NCBI RefSeq assembly: GCF_016888125.1
Contig: NZ_JACSWA010000341.1
Location: 1 to 36,247, forward strand
Direction: 5' to 3'
Source: Spirulina sp. CCY15215
Lineage (GTDB): Bacteria > Cyanobacteriota > Cyanobacteriia > Cyanobacteriales > Spirulinaceae
Length of the DNA stretch: 36,247 bases
Part shown: in pieces, positions 8,734 through 16,367 of the stretch
How positions within the stretch are numbered: the stretch's first letter is position 1
Layout of the letters: the number at the start of each line of letters is the position of its first letter
The notes under the pieces: model-generated
What the model saw: only the letters and a program-made list of their open reading frames with translations
Told to the model about the DNA's origin: nothing
Databases searched by the model: none
Translations under genes and position numbers: made by a program

Positions 8734-9123
8734 TTAGGAAAAAATTAGAGGGGGAAATGCACCCACGTGGGGTTCAATTTCGCCGAAATCTGGCGGGATA
8801 AGAGGTGGGATTTCTTGATTGCCTCCTTCGCAAACATTTTTGATATTGGCGGCAATTAAGAGGGGTAAATCTAAGATGACGATTGTATCGCGGTAGCCTT
8901 CCTGAATATCTTCAACCCAAGCTGAAATAATACGATTGATGTTGGTTGTATCAATTTTACAACCACTTTTATTTTGCAAGATTTCTCGCATTCGCTGAGA
9001 GATTTCAGCAGTAAAAATTTGTTTGGGATTATTTTCTTGGTTGAGATTAAGATCGAGAATATAAGGATATTCTTGAGCATCAGGATCGTCTTTTATTTTT
9101 AGGGAAACTTTATATTTCACCAT
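8734..9123 (-). CDS. Conserved-context small protein of unknown function
   Basis: A 129-aa soluble protein I do not recognise. The first 30 residues look like a beta hairpin (VKYKVSLKIK then YPYILDLNL), and the middle is helical with ISQRMREIL. A hydrophobic strand DTIVILDLPLLIAANI sits near residues 75-90. The tail is proline-rich (IPPLIPPDF and GAFPPLIF). There are no cysteine pairs or membrane segments. It lies between two VWA genes with gaps of 35 and 18 bp and has normal composition for the run, so it is probably a real part of the system, perhaps a chaperone or adaptor of a VWA domain. No Shine-Dalgarno is seen before the ATG at 9123. Function unknown. Confidence 0.7.
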   Translation of the reverse strand: MVKYKVSLKIKDDPDAQEYPYILDLNLNQENNPKQIFTAEISQRMREILQNKSGCKIDTTNINRIISAWVEDIQEGYRDTIVILDLPLLIAANIKNVCEGGNQEIPPLIPPDFGEIEPHVGAFPPLIFS

Positions 9124-9141
9124 TGTTCATTTAATTGCAAG

Positions 9142-10629
9142 TTAATTGGGCAATCGATGGGTTAAAGTTTTAACTTCTAACAGGACATCACCCAATTTTC
9201 GGCGATCGCCATCGTTGAGTTCATGGCGAAGTTTTTTCATGGATTTGAGTTCGCGCATTTTGTCATCAAATTGCATAATAATTTTGTCCTTTTCTGTAAA
9301 AATTGTGGCAGTTATGGCGGGAAAACCTTTATCTTTACGCAAGTAAACGTGGGCATCTTGGGAACTTCCTAAAATGACAGGTTTATCCCCAAGAGAGATT
9401 TTGGTTTGTTCGACGGGACTCCAATGGACGACTAACCATGCTTCGCGGCTGAGTTGTTCGATCAAGGCGATCGCCACCCCAAGGAATGCCCCTAAAATGG
9501 CGGCACCCAATAAGCGCCCGACAATATCCCCCATTGCACCCGCAGCGAGGAGAAAGCCCATTGCACCGCCAATTCCTCCTAAAAGTCCGGCAAGGAGAGC
9601 GCGGGAAGATTTTAAGTTAGGAACAAAAAAGGACATTCCACCACCGACTAAAGTACCGAGAATTGCCCATCCCGCGACTCTACCCACTACGGCTAAGGGG
9701 GGGAAACTGGCAACGGGAGCATAAATGAGTTGTCCGATCGCCCCCGCCGCTACTCCAGCACCTAACCCACCGAGGAAGCCAAGGATGCCCTCATTGAAGG
9801 AGAGGAGACGACGGTGGAGGTAGTGATTTTGGCCGAGGATCAGGGACAGGGAAGTGCCAATGGCGAGGAGTCCAGTCCAGATGCCGATACGGAGGAGAGA
9901 GTAGAGGAGGGGGTAGTTGCCCCCATCTTCAGATTCCACCAGTTGTTTGCCATAAATTGCCTCTTCTGCGGCACGGAAGGCGCGATCGAAGTCTCCGGTA
10001 CTGGCGTAGAAGACGCGATCGCGATCTTGGGTCAGTTGAGTGAGAAAATTTACGTCAGCATCTCCCGTTGCGACGGCAATGAGGTTAATATTGTTATTTT
10101 TGGCAGTCATTCCAGCAGTGAGGGTTTTGTTGGCTTCTTCGATCGCATCGGTGCCTTGAGAGCCTGGTATGCCGTCGGTGAACAGAAGAAGATGGCGATT
10201 CTCTTCTGCAAATTGGAGTTGATCTGCGGCAGCGTTGATGGCAATATCCATCATTGTCCCTCCTCCGTCAGAGAGATTCGCGATCGCGGTTTCGAGAGTA
10301 TAAGGATCGGATGTTAAGGGGGTACCGAGATGAACGTCACTACCAAAACCGAGAACAGTAAATTGGTCTTTAGTGAGGTCTTGGCGTTGGACGAATTGGA
10401 TGGCAGCGTTTTTGGCTTCTTGCAGTTTATCCCCATCCATGCTACCGGAACAGTCGATCAGTAATGCGATCGCCTGGGCAGGACGAAAGAAACTAGGAGT
10501 AGTTTTTGTTAGTGCTAGGAATCCTTCTCCAAAAAGCAAGGCAGCAATTAAACAACCCAATGCCCCATACAAGCCGAATAGGGTGGGTTTATTGAGTTTT
10601 TGTCTAATTTGAGTTAGAAATTGATTCAT
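9142..10629 (-). CDS. Membrane VWA-domain protein with glycine-rich membrane module and FHA-like tail
   Basis: A 495-aa protein in three parts. A signal-anchor helix (about 17-39) precedes a VWA domain (about 53-230) with MIDAS residues DCSGSM (59-64), the TMM of GGGTMMD, and LFTDG. A polytopic membrane block (about 245-390) is rich in glycine helices, for example GLGAGVAAGAIGQLIYAP and VAGWAILGTLVGGG. The last 90 residues look like a degenerate FHA fold (ISLGDKPVILGSS, then YLRKDKGFPAITA and LNDGDRRKLGD). The membrane block resembles that of 16309-17391, including a G-Q/S-Q-x-L/I-x-x-x-P segment followed by an R-x-x-GW segment. I chose ATG 10629, placed six bases after GGAG; the in-frame ATG at 10635 abuts the Shine-Dalgarno. 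The VWA part is probably periplasmic and the FHA-like tail cytoplasmic; topology is predicted by eye. Confidence 0.87.
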   Translation of the reverse strand: MNQFLTQIRQKLNKPTLFGLYGALGCLIAALLFGEGFLALTKTTPSFFRPAQAIALLIDCSGSMDGDKLQEAKNAAIQFVQRQDLTKDQFTVLGFGSDVHLGTPLTSDPYTLETAIANLSDGGGTMMDIAINAAADQLQFAEENRHLLLFTDGIPGSQGTDAIEEANKTLTAGMTAKNNNINLIAVATGDADVNFLTQLTQDRDRVFYASTGDFDRAFRAAEEAIYGKQLVESEDGGNYPLLYSLLRIGIWTGLLAIGTSLSLILGQNHYLHRRLLSFNEGILGFLGGLGAGVAAGAIGQLIYAPVASFPPLAVVGRVAGWAILGTLVGGGMSFFVPNLKSSRALLAGLLGGIGGAMGFLLAAGAMGDIVGRLLGAAILGAFLGVAIALIEQLSREAWLVVHWSPVEQTKISLGDKPVILGSSQDAHVYLRKDKGFPAITATIFTEKDKIIMQFDDKMRELKSMKKLRHELNDGDRRKLGDVLLEVKTLTHRLPN

Positions 10630-10640
10630 TTTCATCTCCT

Positions 10641-12170
10641 TTAATTATTTGTTGGTTGATTGCAAGTTCTTTCTGTCATACGTTCAAAAACAAGACAAGA
10701 TAATTTAGGAAAAAGTGTTATATCTTGAGCATAAGAAGGAGCCTCATCTAAAAAGATTGCCAGTATATACTCGGTATTTCCTGTGCTAATATAAGCAACT
10801 TCTTGTCGAGTTCTTGAAGTCCACCCTGCTTTAGAAACTAAAGTAATATCAGAAGGTAAATATTCACCAAAAAATCTAAGAACTGGATTAAATTCCATTT
10901 GAGGATTAATTTGATTCCAATCGTAATATAAATCTCTTGTAAGTAATTGACGCATCTTAGTTCCGTGTTCTGGAACTGCTTTTCCCTCAACAATTTCATA
11001 CATCAGTCTTGCAGCATAATCCGTTGAAATTGCATTACGAATTGGATTATTAGGATTGCCTCTCATTCTTGCTTCATATCCTTTAGGAGATTTTCCATAT
11101 TCTCCCAGTTCAGGAAAAGGGAATGGAAATGGTTTTTGACTAATATTAATATTGGTATAACCAGCCACTTTAAAAAAATCGTTCATCTGTAATCTATTTT
11201 GATGCCAACTCTTATATTCATAGCCTTTTTCTTGTGCTTTAGATGGTGCATCACTAATTAAATCAACAACATTACTTGCTGCTTTGTTATCAGATTTAAT
11301 CATCATTTTTTCCATATCATCTAGAGAGTTATAATATTTAGCTTGATCTAAACTAAATTGATCGTAAAAAATAACCATCCAAAATAATTTAACAACGCTT
11401 GCAGGAAATCTGGGTATATCTCCTTGATGATTAGCTGATTCTTGCTTTTGAATATCAATTAATGTTATTGATATATTATTGCGCGGCATTGACTTTCCTT
11501 TTGTTGTTTGATAACGAAGAATTTCATCGATAATTGATTGTAATTTTTGACTATGCCTCAATTGAGGTAATGGAGATGGATTGTAAACTCTTTTTATTGA
11601 AGTAGATGCAGGATAAATATCAGTGTCAGTAGAAGAATTAGAAGAAAGTACAGGAAGTTTTGTGGATGGACGAGAAGGAGAAAAATTAATTGTTGATTGG
11701 TCTAATCTTAAGGTTAAATCATAAGTTGTTGTACCTTGTAAGATAGAAAGATCGATAGTATATTTTCCTTTTTTTTGCAATGCAACTTGAAAAGTTCTTA
11801 GAAAGTTACTCTGAATATGTTCTACACCTGGAGCAAAAATATTTACACATATTTTTTGCTCTGCTGATGCGGTATTAGAGTTAGGCTCAATATAAAGTGT
11901 TTGACCCGGTTCACCTTCAAAGACATAGTGAATGGGCTGATTTTTACGAATTTTACGAGATTCAAATACATTTCCTCCAGCTAAATCAACATCAACTGTA
12001 AATGGATTTGAAGTTCGTTTAGGTTGGTTTTCCAACAAACAATCATTAGGAAGCGAAGAATTCTCTCGATTGGAATCTAAATTCTGTAAAGGATTACCAC
12101 ATCCAAAGCAAATACCTAGAGTTATAATGCTTGTTATTAGACGATTCCAACGAAATTTAAAAGTCATCAT
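10641..12170 (-). CDS. Lipoprotein serine hydrolase (class A beta-lactamase/PBP-like) with PPC-like domain
   Basis: A 509-aa exported protein. The leader ends at a lipobox-like ICFGC (Cys24). Residues about 58-160 match the PPC-like beta domain shared by the next three lipoproteins (KICVNIFAP, then KGKYTIDLSILQGTTTYDLTL). From about 205 to the end is a serine hydrolase fold: SVVK (258-261) as the SxxK nucleophile motif, SDN (293-295), and KAG (447-449) in place of the usual KTG/KSG, followed by EVAYI. Length and motifs fit the beta-lactamase-2 (class A-like) group, whose members act on beta-lactams or peptidoglycan peptides. The alanine in KAG may weaken beta-lactam turnover, favouring a sensor or wall-peptide role. 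Start 12170 is preceded by GAGG five bases away; an upstream ATG (12203) lacks one. It ends 11 bp before the start of the membrane VWA gene. Confidence 0.88.
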   Translation of the reverse strand: MMTFKFRWNRLITSIITLGICFGCGNPLQNLDSNRENSSLPNDCLLENQPKRTSNPFTVDVDLAGGNVFESRKIRKNQPIHYVFEGEPGQTLYIEPNSNTASAEQKICVNIFAPGVEHIQSNFLRTFQVALQKKGKYTIDLSILQGTTTYDLTLRLDQSTINFSPSRPSTKLPVLSSNSSTDTDIYPASTSIKRVYNPSPLPQLRHSQKLQSIIDEILRYQTTKGKSMPRNNISITLIDIQKQESANHQGDIPRFPASVVKLFWMVIFYDQFSLDQAKYYNSLDDMEKMMIKSDNKAASNVVDLISDAPSKAQEKGYEYKSWHQNRLQMNDFFKVAGYTNINISQKPFPFPFPELGEYGKSPKGYEARMRGNPNNPIRNAISTDYAARLMYEIVEGKAVPEHGTKMRQLLTRDLYYDWNQINPQMEFNPVLRFFGEYLPSDITLVSKAGWTSRTRQEVAYISTGNTEYILAIFLDEAPSYAQDITLFPKLSCLVFERMTERTCNQPTNN

Positions 12171-12217
12171 TGATGCCTCAAAATAAGTTAAACTTGTACC
12201 CATTGATTAGCGATCGA

Positions 12218-13228
12218 TCAGCAAGCAGGAGAGGGATTAGAACTTCTTTGGATTACATTTACGGTTTTGTAATCTGCAATTTTCCAGCTACCATTTTCAT
12301 TTTGTAGATCGTAACGTACTCGTCTTTTATCTAGCGATGTGTTGTTATCACTGCTGGGTCGTCCTTTATTACAAAGCGTCCGTTGTTCTGTTGCTACAAC
12401 TTCAAGAAATGCTTGATTTCCAGAGTTATTAAAACTTTCAACACTATTAATTTCTTGAGCTTGGTAAGTGTAGTAAGCACCGTTATTTTGTAGCCACTCT
12501 CGAGAACTTTCATCTCCTGGTTTATTAATATTGTCTCGATATGCTTTACCTGTCAGAAGTTGACTTCCTAGCTGACTATCATAAGGATAAGCAAAAATAC
12601 TTTGCTTTGCTTTTTGCCAATTCACAACAAGTTGAATTGCATCATTTTTTGATAAAGAACTTGATTGAGACTGAGATGGTTTACTGGTGGGAATATTAAT
12701 TGTCGTTGAACCATTCCCTTGAGAAGAATTCTGAGGAGGAGAACTACTAGGAGGAGATGGGTTAGAAGAAGAAATTGAGATTGGATTAGAGGCTGTTGGT
12801 ATACTGGCATCTAAACCTATTGTTAAATCAAAACTGGTTGATCCTTTCGGAACAGTAATTTGCAGTGTATAGAATCCATCTTCTTGAAGTTTCAGACCGT
12901 CTATTAATTCATTATTGGGAGAAAAAAGCCAGAGGCACAAATCAGTTTCGGTACTAAAATCTAGTTCTTGTCCTTTTTTCCCTTCAAAACTATAGCCAAT
13001 ATATTTTCCTTTTCGGACTCGACTAGATTCTTCAATAATCTTGCCATCAATATCAATTTTTTTGACATTGTTGGACTTTAATTCTCCTGGTTCTACAGGA
13101 CAACCATTTTCATCAAATTCAGTTGCTTGTGACTCCTTTTCTCCAAGAGAAATGTTGATATTCGGTAAATTAGCACACCCAAAAAGAAATAATGGTAATG
13201 CAAGCAGTAATAATTTATTCACTTTCAT
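12218..13228 (-). CDS. Lipoprotein with PPC-like domain and ARC6/IMS-type (DUF4101) domain
   Basis: A 336-aa lipoprotein: signal peptide MKVNKLLLLALPLF with lipobox LFGC (Cys18). The PPC-like domain (about 45-155) carries VRKGKYIGYSFEGKKGQ, LCLWLFSPNNELID and the closing GSTSFDLTIGLD. A Ser/Pro-rich linker (about 155-200) leads to an IMS-type domain (about 200-330): LVVNWQKAKQSIFA, LLTGKAYRDN, SREWLQNNGAYYTYQ, GSWKIADY. That domain is known from ARC6/PARC6 in plastid division and from the ends of cyanobacterial kinases and DnaJ-like proteins. The ATG at 13228 follows a clear Shine-Dalgarno GGAGGT. Its position among lipoproteins in a kinase-rich run suggests an envelope sensor or binding partner. 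The ligand is unknown. Confidence 0.85.
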   Translation of the reverse strand: MKVNKLLLLALPLFLFGCANLPNINISLGEKESQATEFDENGCPVEPGELKSNNVKKIDIDGKIIEESSRVRKGKYIGYSFEGKKGQELDFSTETDLCLWLFSPNNELIDGLKLQEDGFYTLQITVPKGSTSFDLTIGLDASIPTASNPISISSSNPSPPSSSPPQNSSQGNGSTTINIPTSKPSQSQSSSLSKNDAIQLVVNWQKAKQSIFAYPYDSQLGSQLLTGKAYRDNINKPGDESSREWLQNNGAYYTYQAQEINSVESFNNSGNQAFLEVVATEQRTLCNKGRPSSDNNTSLDKRRVRYDLQNENGSWKIADYKTVNVIQRSSNPSPAC

Positions 13229-13269
13229 GGTTTTTGACCTCCAAAAAATCAAAGTATTTAAAGTTTGTT

Positions 13270-14124
13270 TTACGGTTGCTTTTTCTGGTTAATCAACCAA
13301 TCGCCAGTAGAATCATTCCAAATTAAATAAATTCTGCGATTGGAATCTGGAAAAGATTTGCCAGTGTGCATGACATAGCGTAAATTCGCATCCACGATCG
13401 CACTCCCCTCATCCATATCAATTAAGCGAATCTCCCCAATTTGAATCTCCCGCACTTTTTGCCACCAGTTCACATATTCCGTATAGCCTTTAGCCACCTT
13501 TTGAAAGTTAGGAGTAAGTCTGTTCCACGTTGCTTGGTATTGACGCTGACTCAAGGAAATATAGTGATTTTTAATAAATTCTGTGGGAGAAGTTCTCTGA
13601 ATTGTTGGTGGATTATTAGGAGAAGCAGGAACGATCGCAATAGAAGGTGAAGACGAAACTGACTGAGGAGAAGAAGGTTGAGGTGTAGGAGATGGTTGAG
13701 ATGCCGATTTTTTCACATCCAACCCCATTGCAAGATCGAAAGTTGCCGATCCGCTAGGTGCGGTAATTTGTACGATATACGAACCATCCTGGGGTAATTC
13801 CCCGCTATTTAATAACGTCATATCTGGTGTATATAGCCAAACACAAATCTCTTGTTCCGTTTGATAGTCAAACCTTTGTTTGGCTTCTGCTTCAAAGCGA
13901 TATCCTAGAGATTTATTCTTTTTAGCAATTCCCGATTGAGTAGTCATAGTTTCCGTTAAATTGATGGATTCGACAGCATCTTTTTGTAAAACAACTTGTG
14001 GTTCGGTAGGACACTCTTCTGATGCTTTTTGACTTTGATGAGATGCAGAATTTGAGCCGCGATCGGATGAACTCGAACATCCGCTCAATATAAGTAAAGA
14101 AATAGCGAACAGTAATCGTTTCAT
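13270..14124 (-). CDS. Lipoprotein with PPC-like domain and NTF2-like C-terminal domain
   Basis: A 284-aa lipoprotein with a textbook signal peptide and lipobox (LSGC, Cys16). The PPC-like domain (about 42-145) has the same landmarks as its neighbours: KNKSLGYRFEAEAKQRFDY, EICVWLYTPD, GSYIVQITAPSGSATFDLAM. A proline/serine linker is followed (about 180-284) by an NTF2/SnoaL-like fold: FIKNHYISLSQRQYQATWNR, GYTEYVNWWQKVREI, and strands ending DWLINQ. This fold is found as the extracytoplasmic sensor of several cyanobacterial Ser/Thr kinases; here it stands alone on a lipid anchor. It is a paralogue of 14153-15037, 28 bp away. Ligand unknown; no Shine-Dalgarno seen. Confidence 0.85.
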   Translation of the reverse strand: MKRLLFAISLLILSGCSSSSDRGSNSASHQSQKASEECPTEPQVVLQKDAVESINLTETMTTQSGIAKKNKSLGYRFEAEAKQRFDYQTEQEICVWLYTPDMTLLNSGELPQDGSYIVQITAPSGSATFDLAMGLDVKKSASQPSPTPQPSSPQSVSSSPSIAIVPASPNNPPTIQRTSPTEFIKNHYISLSQRQYQATWNRLTPNFQKVAKGYTEYVNWWQKVREIQIGEIRLIDMDEGSAIVDANLRYVMHTGKSFPDSNRRIYLIWNDSTGDWLINQKKQP

Positions 14125-14152
14125 AGTTAAACTATCTATTACAAATAGATTA

Positions 14153-15037
14153 TTATTTTACTTTAACTTTTGCAATTTGCCATTGCTCTCGACTTTCATT
14201 CCAATCGAGAAAGAAACGAAGTGAATTAGTGAGAGTATTACCTCGTTTCATATAATAGTTATACCAAATATCGACTTCTGCTGTATTGGCAAGAACTTCT
14301 ACTGTCTTAATATCTTTAATATCTACTCTAGCAACTTTTATCCACCAATCGTAATAAGAATTGTAACCATTTGGGTGCAGTTTTTTGTCTTGTTGGTGAA
14401 AATTAGTTAGCATTTCCCAAGCCAAAGGATACTCTTCATTATTGATATAAGAATAGTATTTTTTTATGGACTCTTTAGGATCGGTTCGAGCGATCGAAGA
14501 CGAACTATTTTGTGGTGGAGAATTACTTGAAATCGTAATATTATTTTGAGGTGGAGAATTATTTGAGATTGTTGTACTACTGGGTGACGGTTTGGCAATA
14601 GGAGAAGAAATATTTTCCTCATTGTTTAAACTCATAGCGAGTTCAAATGTTGCCGATCCTTGAGGAACAGAAATTTGTACGATATAATTGCCATCCTGCT
14701 CGAACTTTGTCTCCTCTAAAAGTTCATTCTCAGGATTGTAAAACCAAAGACAAATATCCTGTTGAGTTTCATAATTAAACCGATCGCCAGCTTTAGCTTC
14801 AAAACGATATGCTTTGTGTTTGCGACGACTGACATTTCCAGACATAATCATTTCTTCTGAACTCAAATCGATCGCTTGCACATTCTCGGATTTGAGAACA
14901 ATTTCTGGAGTCTTCGGACATTCATCGCTGACAGAAGAAATATCCTTGTCCTCCATGTTGCTACATCCCCAACCCAGCAAGGCGATCGCCAGCAAGAGAA
15001 GATATTGTTTAATCTTTGTAAAAGTTGCGAAATTCAT
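14153..15037 (-). CDS. Lipoprotein with PPC-like domain and NTF2-like C-terminal domain (paralogue)
   Basis: A 294-aa lipoprotein, signal peptide ending GWGC (Cys25). The PPC-like part carries RKHKAYRFEAKAGDRFNYE, DICLWFYNPENEL and GNYIVQISVPQGSATFELAM. Its linker has two near copies of a SSNSPPQN-type unit. The NTF2-like domain starts at ESIKKYYSYINNEEYPLAWE and includes GYNSYYDWWIKVARVDIKD. It is the closest relative of 13270-14124, from which it differs mainly in the linker, so a tandem duplication is likely. The ATG at 15037 is preceded by TAGGT; the frame opens earlier at a TTG (15064) that I reject because the lipoprotein leader starts at the ATG. Probably an envelope sensor; ligand unknown. 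Confidence 0.85.
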   Translation of the reverse strand: MNFATFTKIKQYLLLLAIALLGWGCSNMEDKDISSVSDECPKTPEIVLKSENVQAIDLSSEEMIMSGNVSRRKHKAYRFEAKAGDRFNYETQQDICLWFYNPENELLEETKFEQDGNYIVQISVPQGSATFELAMSLNNEENISSPIAKPSPSSTTISNNSPPQNNITISSNSPPQNSSSSIARTDPKESIKKYYSYINNEEYPLAWEMLTNFHQQDKKLHPNGYNSYYDWWIKVARVDIKDIKTVEVLANTAEVDIWYNYYMKRGNTLTNSLRFFLDWNESREQWQIAKVKVK

Positions 15038-15065
15038 AATTTTACCTACTTTTATAATTGCCAAT

Positions 15066-16367
15066 TTAACTCTCCGCGTCTTCCTTTAACTTCTTTCCCC
15101 AAAGCCAAAAAGGAAGAACACCTCCTAACCCGACAACGAGGAAAATAGTCCCCATCATGGCCAAGCGAACTTGTGCAGGTAAAGAACGACCAAAAACCGC
15201 GATCGCATATCCAGAAAGAGGAGACTCTACCTTGTTTTCTACGATCGCCTTTACCTCATGTTTCGATCCCCGTTGTGCATGGGGAGTAACGTAAACCAAT
15301 TGATATTCCAACAAACTGTTGAAAAACAATTGCAACGCTTCTGCAACCGATTCTTCCTCCCCAGAAAACTCAGCCACTCCTCCCGTCATATCGGCAATTT
15401 CTGCCAAGCGATCCTTGTCTACAAATTCCTCAAAAGGAACCTTTCCATTTCCTTCTCCCAAATCTTTTCGCGTTGCAGATCTTCCCAAACCATACTGTTT
15501 TCCTAACTGTTCTGGAGTTAACCCATAACCCAAAGTATGCACCACAATATCTTCATTTTTTTCCAGTAGATATTGTAGGGTTTCAAAATCCTCTTGTTCC
15601 GTCTCCGCTTTGTTGTGATAGCCATCAGAAAGAAGAATGACAGAAAGACGAGGTTGAGTAATCTTAGACTCTTCAGAAGGATGAAAACGAGTATCTTTTT
15701 TATTGGCTAAAAAACGAACAGTGCGGTTGAGAGGTTCATAGAGATTTGTAGAGGCACAAGGAGTGCGTTTCCCTAAAGTCTCCAAATAGTTCTGTAACTT
15801 AAAGTCTCCCGCCGGAAAAAAGCGATCTAAAGTCTTACTATTAACAGGTGGAATTTTATCCACCGGACAACTATCCCCCGGTTCCCCAAACGGCACGATC
15901 GCCATCTGAATATCTCCACCACTTTCCGCAGAGCGATCGATAAAGGCTTTAATGGCATTAATTGCCCCTTCATACTTGGTTTTACCCCGACTATCCTTTC
16001 CCTTCATACTGCCGCTAAAATCCAGTAAAACGATGACCCAAGCAGGAGGAGGAGTCGCATCTTCTGCACTCTCCCATTCCTCAATTTCCACAGCTTCTCC
16101 ATCTACCTCCAAAGCAAAATCTCGCTCATCTAAGGTAATAATAGGTCTGCCATCCGCTCGCTTCACTTTAACTCGCAAAGTTACGCGATCTTCCTCTGTT
16201 TCCGGAGTGCCAACAATTTCTGCTTCCTGCGCTTGTCCCCAACTCGGAGTCATAAAAACTGCCAGGAGAAAGAAAGAGCCTAAAACAGAGCCAAGAAACG
16301 AGAGTAACTTAAGCCTGCGGATCGAGGAAGCGGTTATAGTAAACAAATCGGTAAATCGGTGCTTCAT
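15066..16367 (-). CDS. Secreted, C-terminally membrane-anchored VWA-domain protein
   Basis: A 433-aa protein. An N-terminal hydrophobic stretch (about 20-40) ends in a possible signal peptidase site (SWGQAQ). Next is a beta domain (about 50-100; RVTLRVKVKRADGRPI, DFALEVDGEAVEI). A VWA domain follows (about 108-330) with MIDAS DFSGSM (116-121), ASTNLYEPL and LLSDGYHN. A C-terminal helix (about 400-425, MGTIFLVVGLGGVLPFWLWG) precedes a short charged tail (KKLKEDAES). The VWA part should be periplasmic. The start is uncertain: ATGs at 16406, 16379 and 16367 are all possible and all overlap the end of the upstream gene (stop at 16309) by about 60-100 bp, implying translational coupling. I report the innermost. 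VWA proteins of this layout bind protein partners in the envelope through a metal ion. Confidence 0.85.
   Translation of the reverse strand: MKHRFTDLFTITASSIRRLKLLSFLGSVLGSFFLLAVFMTPSWGQAQEAEIVGTPETEEDRVTLRVKVKRADGRPIITLDERDFALEVDGEAVEIEEWESAEDATPPPAWVIVLLDFSGSMKGKDSRGKTKYEGAINAIKAFIDRSAESGGDIQMAIVPFGEPGDSCPVDKIPPVNSKTLDRFFPAGDFKLQNYLETLGKRTPCASTNLYEPLNRTVRFLANKKDTRFHPSEESKITQPRLSVILLSDGYHNKAETEQEDFETLQYLLEKNEDIVVHTLGYGLTPEQLGKQYGLGRSATRKDLGEGNGKVPFEEFVDKDRLAEIADMTGGVAEFSGEEESVAEALQLFFNSLLEYQLVYVTPHAQRGSKHEVKAIVENKVESPLSGYAIAVFGRSLPAQVRLAMMGTIFLVVGLGGVLPFWLWGKKLKEDAES

Noticed and set aside
9814-10317. 167-aa plus-strand open frame
   Set aside because: It lies wholly antisense to the VWA domain of the membrane VWA gene, has no family resemblance and no ribosome site.
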